Numbered from the stretch's first letter, positions 16,453 through 25,593 are shown. The stretch is DNA of 64,000 nt from Prevotella sp. (GCA_015060535.1 SUYH01000005.1:124001-188000); one strand, 5' to 3'. The notes: generated by a model not told the origin, from the sequence alone. Program-made: numbers and translations.

Positions 16453-16977
16453 ATGAAACAGAGATATGCCGTTATCGTGCTATTTGCACTCATTATTGCT
16501 TCGAGCTTTACCAGCTTGGACAGTTACAGATTGACAAGCAGGATGGTGAACGAGGATATGGACAGGGCGCTGGCGCTGGCCTTGGAGGAGCAGCAGAGCG
16601 ATGTCATCAGCCAGGACACCATCCGTACGTTTAACAACCACTTGCAGATAGCAGAGTTGCGAGGCAAGGCTACTTTGGCCGTAGATACTCGTGGGCAGAA
16701 GTTCAAAGCGTATGCTCATTGCTCTGAGGCTACTATCTTTAGCCTGTCTGACCAAAGGCCCGCAACGATCCTATGGATACTGACGATAGGTTGGGGCATG
16801 TTCTGCTTCTATCGCAGAAAGAAGTATGAGCCGCTATTGGCGGGTATGACTCATTATGGCGGATTGCGATTCTCTGAATCAGAAAGTCGATTCTATGCTG
16901 AAGATGGTCACCAAGTTCAACTCACTCCCATGCAGCACCAGCTAATGGAGATGTTCTTCCTGTCGCCAACCCATTCG
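16453..16977 (+). repeat. 525-nt direct repeat, copy B
   Basis: It is identical to 10888-11412. After 16977 the two copies differ at about 34 of the remaining 162 positions by my count. Confidence 0.92.
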
Positions 16978-17139
16978 CTGACGAAATCAGAAATCTGTGC
17001 TGCCCTTTGGCCCAAGAAGCCCGATGCCAGCGAGACGCTCTACACACTCATCAAGAGGCTGAAACCCGTCATTGAACAACACTCTGACTTAAAAATCGAG
17101 TCTGACAGAGGAAAAGCTTACGGGCTTAAAATCAAATAG
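16453..17139 (+). CDS. Membrane-bound winged-helix regulator, copy 2
   Basis: The 228-residue protein is identical to copy 1 (10888-11574) for its first 175 residues and differs only in the last part of the winged helix: TKSEICAALW, TLIKRLK and a wing ending GKAYGLKIK. The N-terminal TM helix, periplasmic segment, second TM helix and first half of the DNA-binding domain are the same. The upstream DNA is unrelated to copy 1, and it follows the carboxypeptidase-like-domain gene by 21 nt. It lies ahead of the second sigma module. Recent duplication or gene conversion is the likely origin. Confidence 0.82.
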   Translation: MKQRYAVIVLFALIIASSFTSLDSYRLTSRMVNEDMDRALALALEEQQSDVISQDTIRTFNNHLQIAELRGKATLAVDTRGQKFKAYAHCSEATIFSLSDQRPATILWILTIGWGMFCFYRRKKYEPLLAGMTHYGGLRFSESESRFYAEDGHQVQLTPMQHQLMEMFFLSPTHSLTKSEICAALWPKKPDASETLYTLIKRLKPVIEQHSDLKIESDRGKAYGLKIK

Positions 17140-17208
17140 TTAGTGGTTTGCCTGATAAATGTCAGGGAAATGTCAGACAGTTTTTTCGAGAAGAAAGGAA
17201 TCTCTTCG

Positions 17209-17216
17209 TACCTTTG
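17209..17216 (+). promoter_or_regulatory. -7 element before the gene at 17247
   Basis: TACCTTTG within GTACCTTTGC, 30 nt before ATG 17247. The -33 region has only a T-run. Confidence 0.55.
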
Positions 17217-17246
17217 CGACTGAAATCGCAAAGATATCGAAGAGAA

Positions 17247-17798
17247 ATGAGAAAGGCAGTATTCATATTTATTACCTTCATCCTCGTAGCGGTGAACATC
17301 GACTGGATTCATTCTTGTGCCGACTTGAAGTCACACAAGGAGGTATTCGGACGTTACCTTGCTTATGCTGACATGTACGAATACAGAGACAAGGACTATG
17401 ACTACATTGTTCGCGTCCCGTCTTTCTTCAACGCCCAGTCCGATTCGCTGCAAGAGGAGAAAGGTCGCATGCGTTTCGAATATGGCGACCAGTGGATAAC
17501 CCTGGTCATCGAAAGTCATGTGATGAATAACAATGGGATGTCGATTCAAGCAGGGAAGGACTCGTTGGCGCAAGTCCTTCATGCTACCGACAGCACAATG
17601 GGCAAGGATTATTTCATGCTCTCTGGCCCGCAATATGAAAATGGCAGTCGCATCGAAGGCTACAGCTATTACACAAAGGTTGTGGCCAATCACAAACTCT
17701 GGTTTGTCTATACGATGATCTATCCCGATGACTATAAGGATGTTCTCACCCGCCTTTTCAAGGAGATAGACGACTGGCAGGTATGGGAACGCCTTTAG
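17247..17798 (+). CDS. Exported protein of unknown function
   Basis: The 183-residue protein begins with a hydrophobic segment (MRKAVFIFITFILVAVNI). A longer frame from 17148 crosses the promoter box and is rejected. The rest is a soluble mixed alpha/beta domain (YIVRVPSFFNAQSDSLQEEKG, ITLVIESHVMNNN, YSYYTKVVANHKLWFVYTM, ending with a helix). It resembles small Bacteroidales periplasmic proteins that measure stress or bind lipids, but no family was recognised. It lies between copy 2 of the regulator and the sigma factor gene. Confidence 0.65.
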   Translation: MRKAVFIFITFILVAVNIDWIHSCADLKSHKEVFGRYLAYADMYEYRDKDYDYIVRVPSFFNAQSDSLQEEKGRMRFEYGDQWITLVIESHVMNNNGMSIQAGKDSLAQVLHATDSTMGKDYFMLSGPQYENGSRIEGYSYYTKVVANHKLWFVYTMIYPDDYKDVLTRLFKEIDDWQVWERL

Positions 17799-17870
17799 TT
17801 AAGATATGCTAAAAGAAGTTTGGTTTTGACAGGTTTATGTGTTTAATAAGTGTACAGCGCTAAAAAGAAG

Positions 17871-18365
17871 ATGGATAAAACGGCATTTGAACAACAAGCC
17901 CGCACGTGGCGAAAGAAGGCTCTCAGCGTGAGCATGAGCTGCGGAGCGGGCAGGGAAGAGGCAGAGGACATCGCCCAGGATGTGATGCTCCGCCTGTGGC
18001 AGATGCATGATGATCTGGAACGCTATGAATCCATTGAGGCGCTGGCGGCACTGATGGCACGGCATCTGTTGATAAACCACCAGAGGCGACGAAAACCAGA
18101 AGCGCTAAATGAGGCGAAGATAGTCAGTATAACTACCAGTCCTCACGAACAGTTAGAGATAAAGGAGGACGACCAATGGCTGACGAAACGCTTAGAGCAA
18201 TTGCCCACCACACAACGCACCTTATTATATATGCGGCAGGTGGAGTGCAAAACTCACGAAGAGATAGCCCGACTGTTAGGCATCGAAATCACATCGGTAA
18301 GTACCTTGTTGGCAAGGGCGCGACGAACATTATTGGAAGAAATAAAACGAAGGAACAACTTATGA
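17871..18365 (+). CDS. RNA polymerase sigma-70 family factor, second module
   Basis: The 164-residue protein starts at ATG 17871 (MDKTAFEQQ). Region 2 is around 25-65 (GREEAEDIAQDVMLRLWQ) and region 4 around 105-160 (LPTTQRTLLYMRQVECKTH, EEIARLLGIEITSVSTLLAR). It is shorter than the sigma at 14272 and not closely similar to it. The start of the TM-protein gene overlaps its stop (ATGA), so the pair is translationally coupled. It probably activates the downstream secreted protein and outer membrane barrel, or is controlled by them. Confidence 0.9.
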   Translation: MDKTAFEQQARTWRKKALSVSMSCGAGREEAEDIAQDVMLRLWQMHDDLERYESIEALAALMARHLLINHQRRRKPEALNEAKIVSITTSPHEQLEIKEDDQWLTKRLEQLPTTQRTLLYMRQVECKTHEEIARLLGIEITSVSTLLARARRTLLEEIKRRNNL

Positions 18366-18970
18366 TACAGTACACGAAGGATTACATTGCGAAGCTGCTC
18401 GACAAATATATGGACGGCACCTCGACGCTGGAAGAGGAAGACATCCTCGCTCAGTACTTCGCCCATGAGTCTATACCGGCAGAATGGGAGCCATACCGTC
18501 TGATGTTTGCAGAAATCGAGGCGATGAAGCCCGCATCAAAACCAAAGCGCAGATGGTTACGGTGGACAGCTATTGCCGCCATTATTTCCGGTGTTATCTA
18601 TATGGCTATTCCCTCGCCAAAGACGGAGTCTTCGCAAGTAAATCCTCTGGTTGCACAAGCCGATAGCAACACGACGCTGACTGTGGCCCCCGACACCACG
18701 ATACAGCAGAAAGAGGAGCCTAAGCCTACCGGCACCAAGAAAAGACGGATGCGCAAGATGGAGCCAACGATTCACGACTACGACAAGGCATACGCCCTGA
18801 TGGCCGAGGCCAAACAGAAACAAATGGACGTGGAAAGACAGATAGCACAGGCAGAGCAGGAAGTCATTGAAGCTCAGCTGGCAGCCTACGGCTATATCCC
18901 TGTGATGCAAGAAGATGGTACCATTATCTATATCAACGAACAATCAGAATTAATTGCATATGAAGAGTAA
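18362..18970 (+). CDS. Single-pass membrane protein after the sigma factor (possible anti-sigma factor)
   Basis: The 202-residue protein begins at ATG 18362 (MIQYTKDYIAKLLDKYMDG); a longer frame from 18176 lies inside the sigma gene and is rejected. An N-terminal acidic helical part (EEEDILAQYFAHE) is followed by basic KPKRRWLRW, one TM helix (about 63-79), a Pro/Lys-rich linker and a Gln/Glu-rich coiled coil (KQKQMDVERQIAQAEQEV). N-terminal cytosolic segment plus one TM helix is the usual anti-sigma layout, and it parallels the protein at 13596. Confidence 0.75.
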   Translation: MIQYTKDYIAKLLDKYMDGTSTLEEEDILAQYFAHESIPAEWEPYRLMFAEIEAMKPASKPKRRWLRWTAIAAIISGVIYMAIPSPKTESSQVNPLVAQADSNTTLTVAPDTTIQQKEEPKPTGTKKRRMRKMEPTIHDYDKAYALMAEAKQKQMDVERQIAQAEQEVIEAQLAAYGYIPVMQEDGTIIYINEQSELIAYEE

Positions 18971-19856
18971 ACAATTTCTGGCAGTCAGCATCATGATGCT
19001 GAGCCTACAGACAGTCCATGCACAAGGTCACATCAAACGTGCCTTCAACCTACTGATAACCGACACCTCTACCAAGGTGGAATCTACTCAGAAGCTTAAC
19101 AAAGACCCAGAGACAGGCACCAAAATAGGGCAGCTTGATGTCTATGAGTTTACAATTCCTGCATCGCATCATAATCTGGTAGAAGACATCAAACATGCTT
19201 TCGATCAGGACAAGGAAAAAGCCTACAGTTTGACTTCCACATCTACTGCTAATAAGAAGTCATACAATTATACAAGTTTAGCTGTGGGTGGTGAAGATAA
19301 CGGCTATCCTTTGGGTGATATGAAGAATTCACGCTATATCTATGCGCTTTTCCTTGATCCTGATGATAAGAGCAAAACGCATCGATATGCCTACGCTATG
19401 GAATGGTGTGAAGGCGAAAAAGAGATTGTAGGTAAGCTCATCATTACTTACGCCACAACACAGGAACATCGTAGAAGCAAAAGACAAACAAGAACTATCA
19501 ACATCAATGGACAAGAAATCAAAATAGACGGCAACAGCTTCTCGTTTGGCAGCGGTTTCCCCTTCGACGGCAGTTCTGTTTTCGATACCGATTCCCTCCT
19601 TTCCAATCGCGAAAGGAGTTCCGAATCATGGCTCAGCGAGTTTAATACTTACAAGAACCTGTTCCTGAAGAACCCCAGCGGTACTGCAGCCAGCCATTAT
19701 GCTACCTACATCTACAAGCTCTGCAAGAATGCAAAGTCGCTGGACGATGTGGAGAAGAAGATGGTGGCTCAAGAGATAGCGAAACTTAAAACGAGCACAA
19801 AGGACGACTTTATCAAAGAGTTGTTTCTCATGAGTATCAAACGGTTAGGAAAGTAA
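18960..19856 (+). CDS. Secreted protein of unknown function in sigma module
   Basis: The 298-residue protein starts at ATG 18960 (MKSKQFLAVSIMMLSLQTVHAQ), which is a signal peptide; it overlaps the preceding gene by 11 nt. A DUF5024-like pattern is seen early (GHIKRAFNLLITDTS ... QLDVYEFTIPASH), in which residues after the signal peptide describe a small beta-rich domain, but this assignment is weak. The C-terminus is helical. The outer membrane barrel gene follows 7 nt later, so both are probably exported as one functional unit. Confidence 0.65.
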   Translation: MKSKQFLAVSIMMLSLQTVHAQGHIKRAFNLLITDTSTKVESTQKLNKDPETGTKIGQLDVYEFTIPASHHNLVEDIKHAFDQDKEKAYSLTSTSTANKKSYNYTSLAVGGEDNGYPLGDMKNSRYIYALFLDPDDKSKTHRYAYAMEWCEGEKEIVGKLIITYATTQEHRRSKRQTRTININGQEIKIDGNSFSFGSGFPFDGSSVFDTDSLLSNRERSSESWLSEFNTYKNLFLKNPSGTAASHYATYIYKLCKNAKSLDDVEKKMVAQEIAKLKTSTKDDFIKELFLMSIKRLGK

Positions 19857-19863
19857 TATATCA

Positions 19864-22071
19864 ATGAAACTTATTAAAATTCTATTCCTCTCGCTACTTC
19901 TTACAGCGAGAGCAGGGGAAGCTACGGCCCAAACGCAGAGCGATTCAACCAGCGTAAAACAAGATTCCATCACATGGAATAAGGAACTGGAAGGAGTAGA
20001 GATTAAGGCTCAACGACAACTGATCAAGCAGGAGATTGACCGCATCGGCTATGATGTTCAGGCTGATGGTGAGTCAAAGACTCAGACCGTACTCGATATG
20101 TTGCGCAAGGTGCCGATGGTGACGGTGGATGGTGAGGATAACATCACGGTGAAGGGCAATAGCAACTATAAGATTTATAAGAACGGGCACTATGACCCCA
20201 ACCTGTCGAAGAATGCCAAGGAGGTGCTGAAGTCAATGCCCGCCTCGATGGTAAAACGCATCGAAGTCATTACCGACCCTGGAGCCCGTGAGGATGCTGA
20301 GGGCGTGGATGCTATCCTGAACATCGTCATGATGGATGGTTCAAAGCTTGACGGCATTACTGGTGTGGTATCTGCCACCTATACATCGCTGAACCATCCC
20401 AATCTTTATACCTCGCTGACAGGACAGATGGGCAAGATGCTGCTCTCCGTGGATTATGGTTATGGAGGCATGTCGTCGAAAGAGACTGAGAACAGCCAAG
20501 TCACAGAGCGAACCTTTCTGGAATCAGGTAATCATTTGTTAGCCAAGTCGGCAGGCAATAATCCCGGTCATATCCATTACGCCAACCTTAATGCCAGCTA
20601 TGACCTCGACTCACTCAACCTGCTATCGGCCTCGTTTGGCGGTTATTTCTACAAGCTGAATGTGCAAGGCGACAGCCAGCAAAGTCTGAGTGATGCATCA
20701 GGTCTGCCTATTTACAGTTTCAGTAATCATTATTGGATGCCAGGATATAGTCATCATTCTTGGAATGGTCGATTGGACTATGAGCATCGGACGCGTCGGA
20801 AGGGCGAGCGACTCACACTCTCTTATATGCTCGCCCTGACGCGTCAACATACCGATCAGGAGAACAGCTATTCAGACATGGTGAATACTTCTTTTCCTTA
20901 TAGCAGCAGCCTGCAGACGGAGCGGGAGCGCTTTACCGAACACACCTTTCAGGCCGACTGGCTGCGTCCTCTTGGAAAAGGCCATCAGATAGAGATTGGA
21001 GCGAAATACATAGACCGCAGTAACAACAGCCACAATACGCAGGACTTCAGAGGTGGTCTGCCTGCAACAGACAATTCCTTCGAACATACCACTCGTGTCT
21101 TGGCAGGCTATGCCGACTACATCTACAACACGGCAAAATGGTCGGCCCGTGCAGGTTTGCGCTATGAATACAGCTATATGCGTGGCAGTTATCCTGACGG
21201 GAGCAATCCCACGTTTAGTCACCGCCTGAACGACTGGGTGCCACAGGCCAGCCTGAAATATCAGCTGACGGAGTCGCAGTCGCTGAAGCTGAACTACACC
21301 ACCAGTATCAACCGTCCAGGCATATCGTATCTGAATCCTGCCGTCACCACCTCGCCGAGTGTGGTGCATCAGGGAAACCCGTTGCTGGTCAGCTCCCACG
21401 CGCAGAGCCTTTCGCTCATCTATATGTACATCGGCAAACGCCTGACATTACAACTTGCTCCAAGCTATCGGTTCAGTAATGGCGGCATTGCTTCTATACA
21501 AACAGCACAAGATGATGTGCGCTATCTGACCTACGACAACATTCAGCGCTATCGTCGCTTTGGCTTTGAGCAATATATACAATGGCGACCATTTGACGGA
21601 ACGACCATTGTCATCAACAACAATCTGCACTATGACCACTATGAGAATCCTAACTTGGGCTATCGAAACTTTGGGTGGTCCGACAATTATTATGCGAATG
21701 TGACGCAGAAGCTGCCCTGGAAACTGCAACTCTATCTGAGTTCCTACGGTAAGATTGGACGCAGTCCCAGCAGCGTCTATTACATGCAGCACTCATGGTT
21801 CGGATACTACATCTCGTTGCAGCGCTCATTCCTGAAAGACGACAGGCTGACTGTTCGGTTGGGTGCCAATGCCCCGTTCAACAAGCATTGGAAGATGGAG
21901 GCTGAGACTGTCAATGGCGACTACCATGATTGTCAGACATCCTGGAATCGTGCTCAATCGTTTAGCCTCTCATTGACTTGGCGTTTCGGGTCTCTCAAAG
22001 CCAGCGTGAAGAAAACAGAGCACAGCATTGAGAATGATGACGTTGTAGGTGGAATTACCAAAGGACAATGA
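19864..22071 (+). CDS. Outer membrane beta-barrel family protein (TonB-receptor-like)
   Basis: The 735-residue protein has a signal peptide (MKLIKILFLSLLLTARAGEATA). Residues about 45-165 resemble a TonB-receptor plug (LEGVEIKAQRQLIKQEIDRI, DMLRKVPMVTVDGED, IEVITDPGAREDAEGVDAIL). The rest is a barrel with repeated strands. Unlike typical receptors it has no visible N-terminal carboxypeptidase-like domain, which instead exists as a separate small protein at 15925. It is the last gene of the sigma / TM / secreted / barrel operon and is a paralogue of the gene truncated at the window start. Its ligand is unknown. Confidence 0.9.
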   Translation: MKLIKILFLSLLLTARAGEATAQTQSDSTSVKQDSITWNKELEGVEIKAQRQLIKQEIDRIGYDVQADGESKTQTVLDMLRKVPMVTVDGEDNITVKGNSNYKIYKNGHYDPNLSKNAKEVLKSMPASMVKRIEVITDPGAREDAEGVDAILNIVMMDGSKLDGITGVVSATYTSLNHPNLYTSLTGQMGKMLLSVDYGYGGMSSKETENSQVTERTFLESGNHLLAKSAGNNPGHIHYANLNASYDLDSLNLLSASFGGYFYKLNVQGDSQQSLSDASGLPIYSFSNHYWMPGYSHHSWNGRLDYEHRTRRKGERLTLSYMLALTRQHTDQENSYSDMVNTSFPYSSSLQTERERFTEHTFQADWLRPLGKGHQIEIGAKYIDRSNNSHNTQDFRGGLPATDNSFEHTTRVLAGYADYIYNTAKWSARAGLRYEYSYMRGSYPDGSNPTFSHRLNDWVPQASLKYQLTESQSLKLNYTTSINRPGISYLNPAVTTSPSVVHQGNPLLVSSHAQSLSLIYMYIGKRLTLQLAPSYRFSNGGIASIQTAQDDVRYLTYDNIQRYRRFGFEQYIQWRPFDGTTIVINNNLHYDHYENPNLGYRNFGWSDNYYANVTQKLPWKLQLYLSSYGKIGRSPSSVYYMQHSWFGYYISLQRSFLKDDRLTVRLGANAPFNKHWKMEAETVNGDYHDCQTSWNRAQSFSLSLTWRFGSLKASVKKTEHSIENDDVVGGITKGQ

Positions 22072-22133
22072 GAACGAAGAACGAGCACTAAAGGAAACGT
22101 TTACGTTAATTTTTCTTCAAAAATAGCCGAATG

Positions 22134-22166
22134 TTGCACTAATATGAATTTATTTCGCTACCTTTG
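22134..22166 (+). promoter_or_regulatory. Promoter of uxaC
   Basis: TTG (22134-22136) and TACCTTTG (22159-22166), spacer 22 nt, about 40 nt before the start codon. Confidence 0.65.
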
Positions 22167-22206
22167 CATCCAATTGAACAATTAAACTAAAACAAACCAA
22201 TCATTT

Positions 22207-23613
22207 ATGAAGCAATTTAACGACAAGAACTTCGTGCTCGACAATGAGGTAGCACAGGACCTGTTCCACAACCATGCGGCTAAGATGCCTATCATTGACT
22301 ATCATTGTCATTTGATTCCTGAGATGGTGGCTAACGACCACAAGTTTAAGAGCATTACCGAGTTGTGGCTGGGTGGTGACCATTATAAGTGGCGCGCTAT
22401 GCGTACCAATGGTGTAGACGAGCGTTTCTGCACAGGTAAGGATACTACCGACTGGGAGAAATTCGAGAAGTGGGCAGAGACCGTACCTTATACGCTGCGC
22501 AACCCATTGTATCATTGGACACACCTGGAGCTGAAGACCGCTTTCGGCATCGAGAAGCTGTTGTCGCCCAAGACTGCCCGTGAGATTTTCGACGAGTGTA
22601 ACGAGAAGCTGAAGAAGCCTGAGTTCTCTGCTCGTGGTCTGATGAAGCACTACAACGTAGAGTGTGTCTGCACCACAGACGACCCCGTTGACGATTTGCA
22701 CAACCATATTGAGTATGCACGCAACAAGGCTGCCGACGATCCCATGATGATTCCCGCATGGCGTCCTGACAAGGCGATGAACATCGAGGCTCCTGAGTTT
22801 GCTTCGTACGTACATCAGCTGGAGCAGGTGAGCGGCGTGACCATCACCAAGTTTGCCGACATGGTTGATGCGCTGAAGAAGCGTCACGACTTCTTCCAGG
22901 CTAACGGCTGTAAGCTGAGCGACCATGGTATCGAGGAGTTCTATGATGAGGAGTATACGGACTCACAGATTGAGACCATCTTCGAGAAGGCTATGCGTGG
23001 TCAGCAGCTGTCTAATCTCGAGATTCGTCAGTATAAGCATTGCTTCCTGACCGTGATGGCTGAGATGGATGCTGACGCTGACTGGACACAGCAGTTCCAC
23101 TATGGCGCTATCCGTAACAACAATACCAAGATGTTCAACCAGCTGGGTGCTGACACCGGTTTCGACTCTATTGGTGAGTTCAATACCGCTAAGGCTATGT
23201 CGAAGTTCCTGAACAAGCTGAACACCGAGGGCAAGCTCACGCGTACCATATTATATACGCTGAACCCATGCGCTAACGAGGTGATTGCTACGATGCTGGG
23301 TAACTTCCAGGGTGGTGAGCCTGGCAAGATTCAGTTTGGTTCAGGCTGGTGGTTCAACGACCAGAAGGATGGCATGGAGCGTCAGATGAACGCCCTGTCT
23401 GTACTGGGCCTGCTGAGCCGTTTCGTTGGTATGCTGACCGACTCTCGCTCATTCCTCAGCTATCCGCGTCATGAGTACTTCCGTCGCATCCTCTGCAATA
23501 TGCTGGGTAATGACGTGGAGAAGGGTCTGCTGCCCGATGATCGTGAGCTGCTGGGTAAGATGGTTGAAGACATCTCTTACAACAACGCTCGTCGTTACTT
23601 CAAGTTCTATTAA
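22207..23613 (+). CDS. uxaC: Glucuronate/galacturonate isomerase (uronate isomerase)
   Basis: The 468-residue protein has the UxaC layout, including the metal-binding IIDYHCHLIPEMV (about 30-42), LGGDHYKWRAMRTNG, WWFNDQKDGMERQM (about 380-393) and RHEYFRRILC near residue 420. The enzyme isomerises D-glucuronate to D-fructuronate and D-galacturonate to D-tagaturonate, the first step in pectin- and glucuronan-derived sugar use. It stands alone with its own promoter and terminator. Regulation beyond this is not visible. Confidence 0.96.
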   Translation: MKQFNDKNFVLDNEVAQDLFHNHAAKMPIIDYHCHLIPEMVANDHKFKSITELWLGGDHYKWRAMRTNGVDERFCTGKDTTDWEKFEKWAETVPYTLRNPLYHWTHLELKTAFGIEKLLSPKTAREIFDECNEKLKKPEFSARGLMKHYNVECVCTTDDPVDDLHNHIEYARNKAADDPMMIPAWRPDKAMNIEAPEFASYVHQLEQVSGVTITKFADMVDALKKRHDFFQANGCKLSDHGIEEFYDEEYTDSQIETIFEKAMRGQQLSNLEIRQYKHCFLTVMAEMDADADWTQQFHYGAIRNNNTKMFNQLGADTGFDSIGEFNTAKAMSKFLNKLNTEGKLTRTILYTLNPCANEVIATMLGNFQGGEPGKIQFGSGWWFNDQKDGMERQMNALSVLGLLSRFVGMLTDSRSFLSYPRHEYFRRILCNMLGNDVEKGLLPDDRELLGKMVEDISYNNARRYFKFY

Positions 23614-23624
23614 TAAAAAAAAGT

Positions 23625-23657
23625 TGGCTAACTCGCATTGAGTTAGCCATTTTTTTT
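23625..23657 (+). terminator. Intrinsic terminator of uxaC
   Basis: TGGCTAACTC (23625-23634) pairs with GAGTTAGCCA (23640-23649) around a 5-nt loop and is followed by eight T. An A-run precedes it. The glmS promoter starts in its loop and T-tract. Confidence 0.9.
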
Positions 23658-23666
23658 ATAATTTTG
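23638..23666 (+). promoter_or_regulatory. Promoter of glmS overlapping the uxaC terminator
   Basis: TTG (23638-23640) lies in the terminator loop; TAATTTTG (23659-23666) begins just after the T-tract. The spacer is 18 nt. Confidence 0.65.
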
Positions 23667-23710
23667 CAGCCGAAAAAGTGATAGACACAAAAACGCAAAG
23701 GTAAAAGGCT

Positions 23711-25555
23711 ATGTGTGGAATAGTTGGATATATAGGAAATAAACAGGCTTTCCCTATTTTGATTAAAGGACTCCGCCGTTTGGAGTATCGTGGTTACGAC
23801 TCAGCTGGTGTGGCATTGATTAACGACAGCCAGGCGCTGAATGTCTATAAGACCAAGGGAAAGGTTGACAATCTAGTAGAATATTGTAATGACAAGAATG
23901 TGAGTGGTACCATTGGTATTGCGCACACTCGCTGGGCAACACATGGTGAGCCCTCGAGCCGTAATGCGCATCCTCACTATTCTGAAAGTCATAACCTGGC
24001 TATTATCCACAATGGCATCATTGAGAACTATGCCGACATCAAGGCGAAGCTTATCGAGAAAGGCATCCATTTCCAGTCGGATACCGATACCGAGGTGCTG
24101 GTGCAGTTGGTGGAGTATATCATGGTGAAGAAGCAGCTCTCGCTGTTGGAGGCCGTTCAGGTAGCCCTCTATCAGGTCATCGGTGCTTATGCCATTGCCA
24201 TTATCGACAAGCGTGATCCCAGCCAGATTATCGCTGCCCGCAAGCAGAGTCCGCTGGTGGTTGGTATCGGCGACGGAGAGTTCTTCCTGGGAAGTGATGC
24301 CAGTCCTATCATCGAATATACTGATAAGGTTGTCTATCTCGAGGACGGCAACATTGCTGTCATTCGTCTGGGCGAGGAGCTGAAGGTTGTCAGCATCTTA
24401 GGCGAGGAGCAGGAGTTGGCCATCAAGAAGGTAGATATCGACCTCGGACAGATTGAGAAGGGTGGTTATCCCCACTTCATGCTGAAGGAAATCTTCGAGC
24501 AGCCCGAATGTCTGACCAACTGTATGCGTGGACGTATCAATGTGGAAGGTGACCACGTTACCTTGTCTGCTCTGATAGACTACCGTCGACAGCTGCTTCA
24601 GGCCAAGCGCATCGTCATTGTGGCTTGCGGTACTTCCTGGCATGCCGGACTCATCGGCAAGCAGATTATCGAGTCGCTGTGTCGTGTTCCCGTCGAGGTG
24701 GAGTATGCTTCTGAGTTCCGCTATCGCAATCCTGTTGTGACGAAGGACGATGTGGTGATCGCCATCTCGCAGAGTGGTGAGACAGCCGATACGCTGGCTG
24801 CCGTCCAGCTCGCTAAGGAGAAGGGCGCTTTCATCTATGGCATCTGTAATGCCATCGGTTCTTCTATTCCTCGTGCTACCGATACAGGTACTTATATCCA
24901 TGTAGGTCCTGAGATTGGTGTAGCTTCGACCAAGGCCTTTACTGGTCAGGTGACTGTGCTTACCATGTTTGCGCTGGCATTGGCTGAGGCCAAGGGAACC
25001 ATCGACCGCCAGGAGTATCTCCAGATTGTCAAAGGACTGAACGAGATGCCACAGGTGATTCGTGAGGTGCTGAAGACCAACGATAAGGTGGCCGACTTGG
25101 CGCGTACCTTTACCTATGCCCACAACTTCCTGTATCTGGGACGTGGCTATTCCTATCCTGTAGCATTGGAAGGCGCGTTGAAACTGAAGGAGATTTCCTA
25201 TATCCATGCAGAGGGTTATCCCGCTGCGGAGATGAAGCACGGGCCTATTGCCCTGATAGACTCAGATATGCCGGTAGTCGTCATCGCCACACATAACGCG
25301 ATGTATGAGAAGGTGCTCTCGAATATCCAGGAGATCAAGGCGCGTCAGGGTAGGGTGATTGCTCTCGTGACCAAAGGTGACACCACCATCTCGAAGATTG
25401 CTGACGAGACGATAGAGCTGCCAGATGTGATGGAATGCTTGGAGCCGTTGGTGGCTACCATCCCCTTGCAGCTGTTAGCCTATCACGTTGCTGTTTGCAA
25501 AGGTAAGAATGTTGACCAACCTAGAAATTTGGCAAAGTCAGTTACCGTCGAATAA
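23711..25555 (+). CDS. glmS: Glutamine--fructose-6-phosphate aminotransferase (isomerizing)
   Basis: The 614-residue protein starts MCGIVGYIG, with the catalytic Cys directly after Met. The class II glutaminase domain fills about 1-220 (RLEYRGYDSAGVA, THGEPS, DTDTEVL). Two SIS domains follow (VACGTSWHAGLIGKQ, SQSGETADTL, then EGYPAAEMKHGPIAL) and the conserved end KSVTVE. It makes glucosamine-6-phosphate, the entry point to peptidoglycan and LPS amino sugars. It is monocistronic or runs into carA through a terminator. No glmS ribozyme core was recognised in the 45-nt leader. Confidence 0.98.
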   Translation: MCGIVGYIGNKQAFPILIKGLRRLEYRGYDSAGVALINDSQALNVYKTKGKVDNLVEYCNDKNVSGTIGIAHTRWATHGEPSSRNAHPHYSESHNLAIIHNGIIENYADIKAKLIEKGIHFQSDTDTEVLVQLVEYIMVKKQLSLLEAVQVALYQVIGAYAIAIIDKRDPSQIIAARKQSPLVVGIGDGEFFLGSDASPIIEYTDKVVYLEDGNIAVIRLGEELKVVSILGEEQELAIKKVDIDLGQIEKGGYPHFMLKEIFEQPECLTNCMRGRINVEGDHVTLSALIDYRRQLLQAKRIVIVACGTSWHAGLIGKQIIESLCRVPVEVEYASEFRYRNPVVTKDDVVIAISQSGETADTLAAVQLAKEKGAFIYGICNAIGSSIPRATDTGTYIHVGPEIGVASTKAFTGQVTVLTMFALALAEAKGTIDRQEYLQIVKGLNEMPQVIREVLKTNDKVADLARTFTYAHNFLYLGRGYSYPVALEGALKLKEISYIHAEGYPAAEMKHGPIALIDSDMPVVVIATHNAMYEKVLSNIQEIKARQGRVIALVTKGDTTISKIADETIELPDVMECLEPLVATIPLQLLAYHVAVCKGKNVDQPRNLAKSVTVE

Positions 25556-25561
25556 GTCAAG

Positions 25562-25593
25562 GGCGATTCGTTTTTAAACGTTTCGCCTTTTTT
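25562..25593 (+). terminator. Intrinsic terminator of glmS
   Basis: GGCGA-TT-CGTTT pairs with AAACG-TT-TCGCC (25562-25587) and is followed by six T. Confidence 0.85.

Noticed and set aside
23667..23710. glmS ribozyme
   Set aside because: The leader is only about 45 nt and no ribozyme core is visible.
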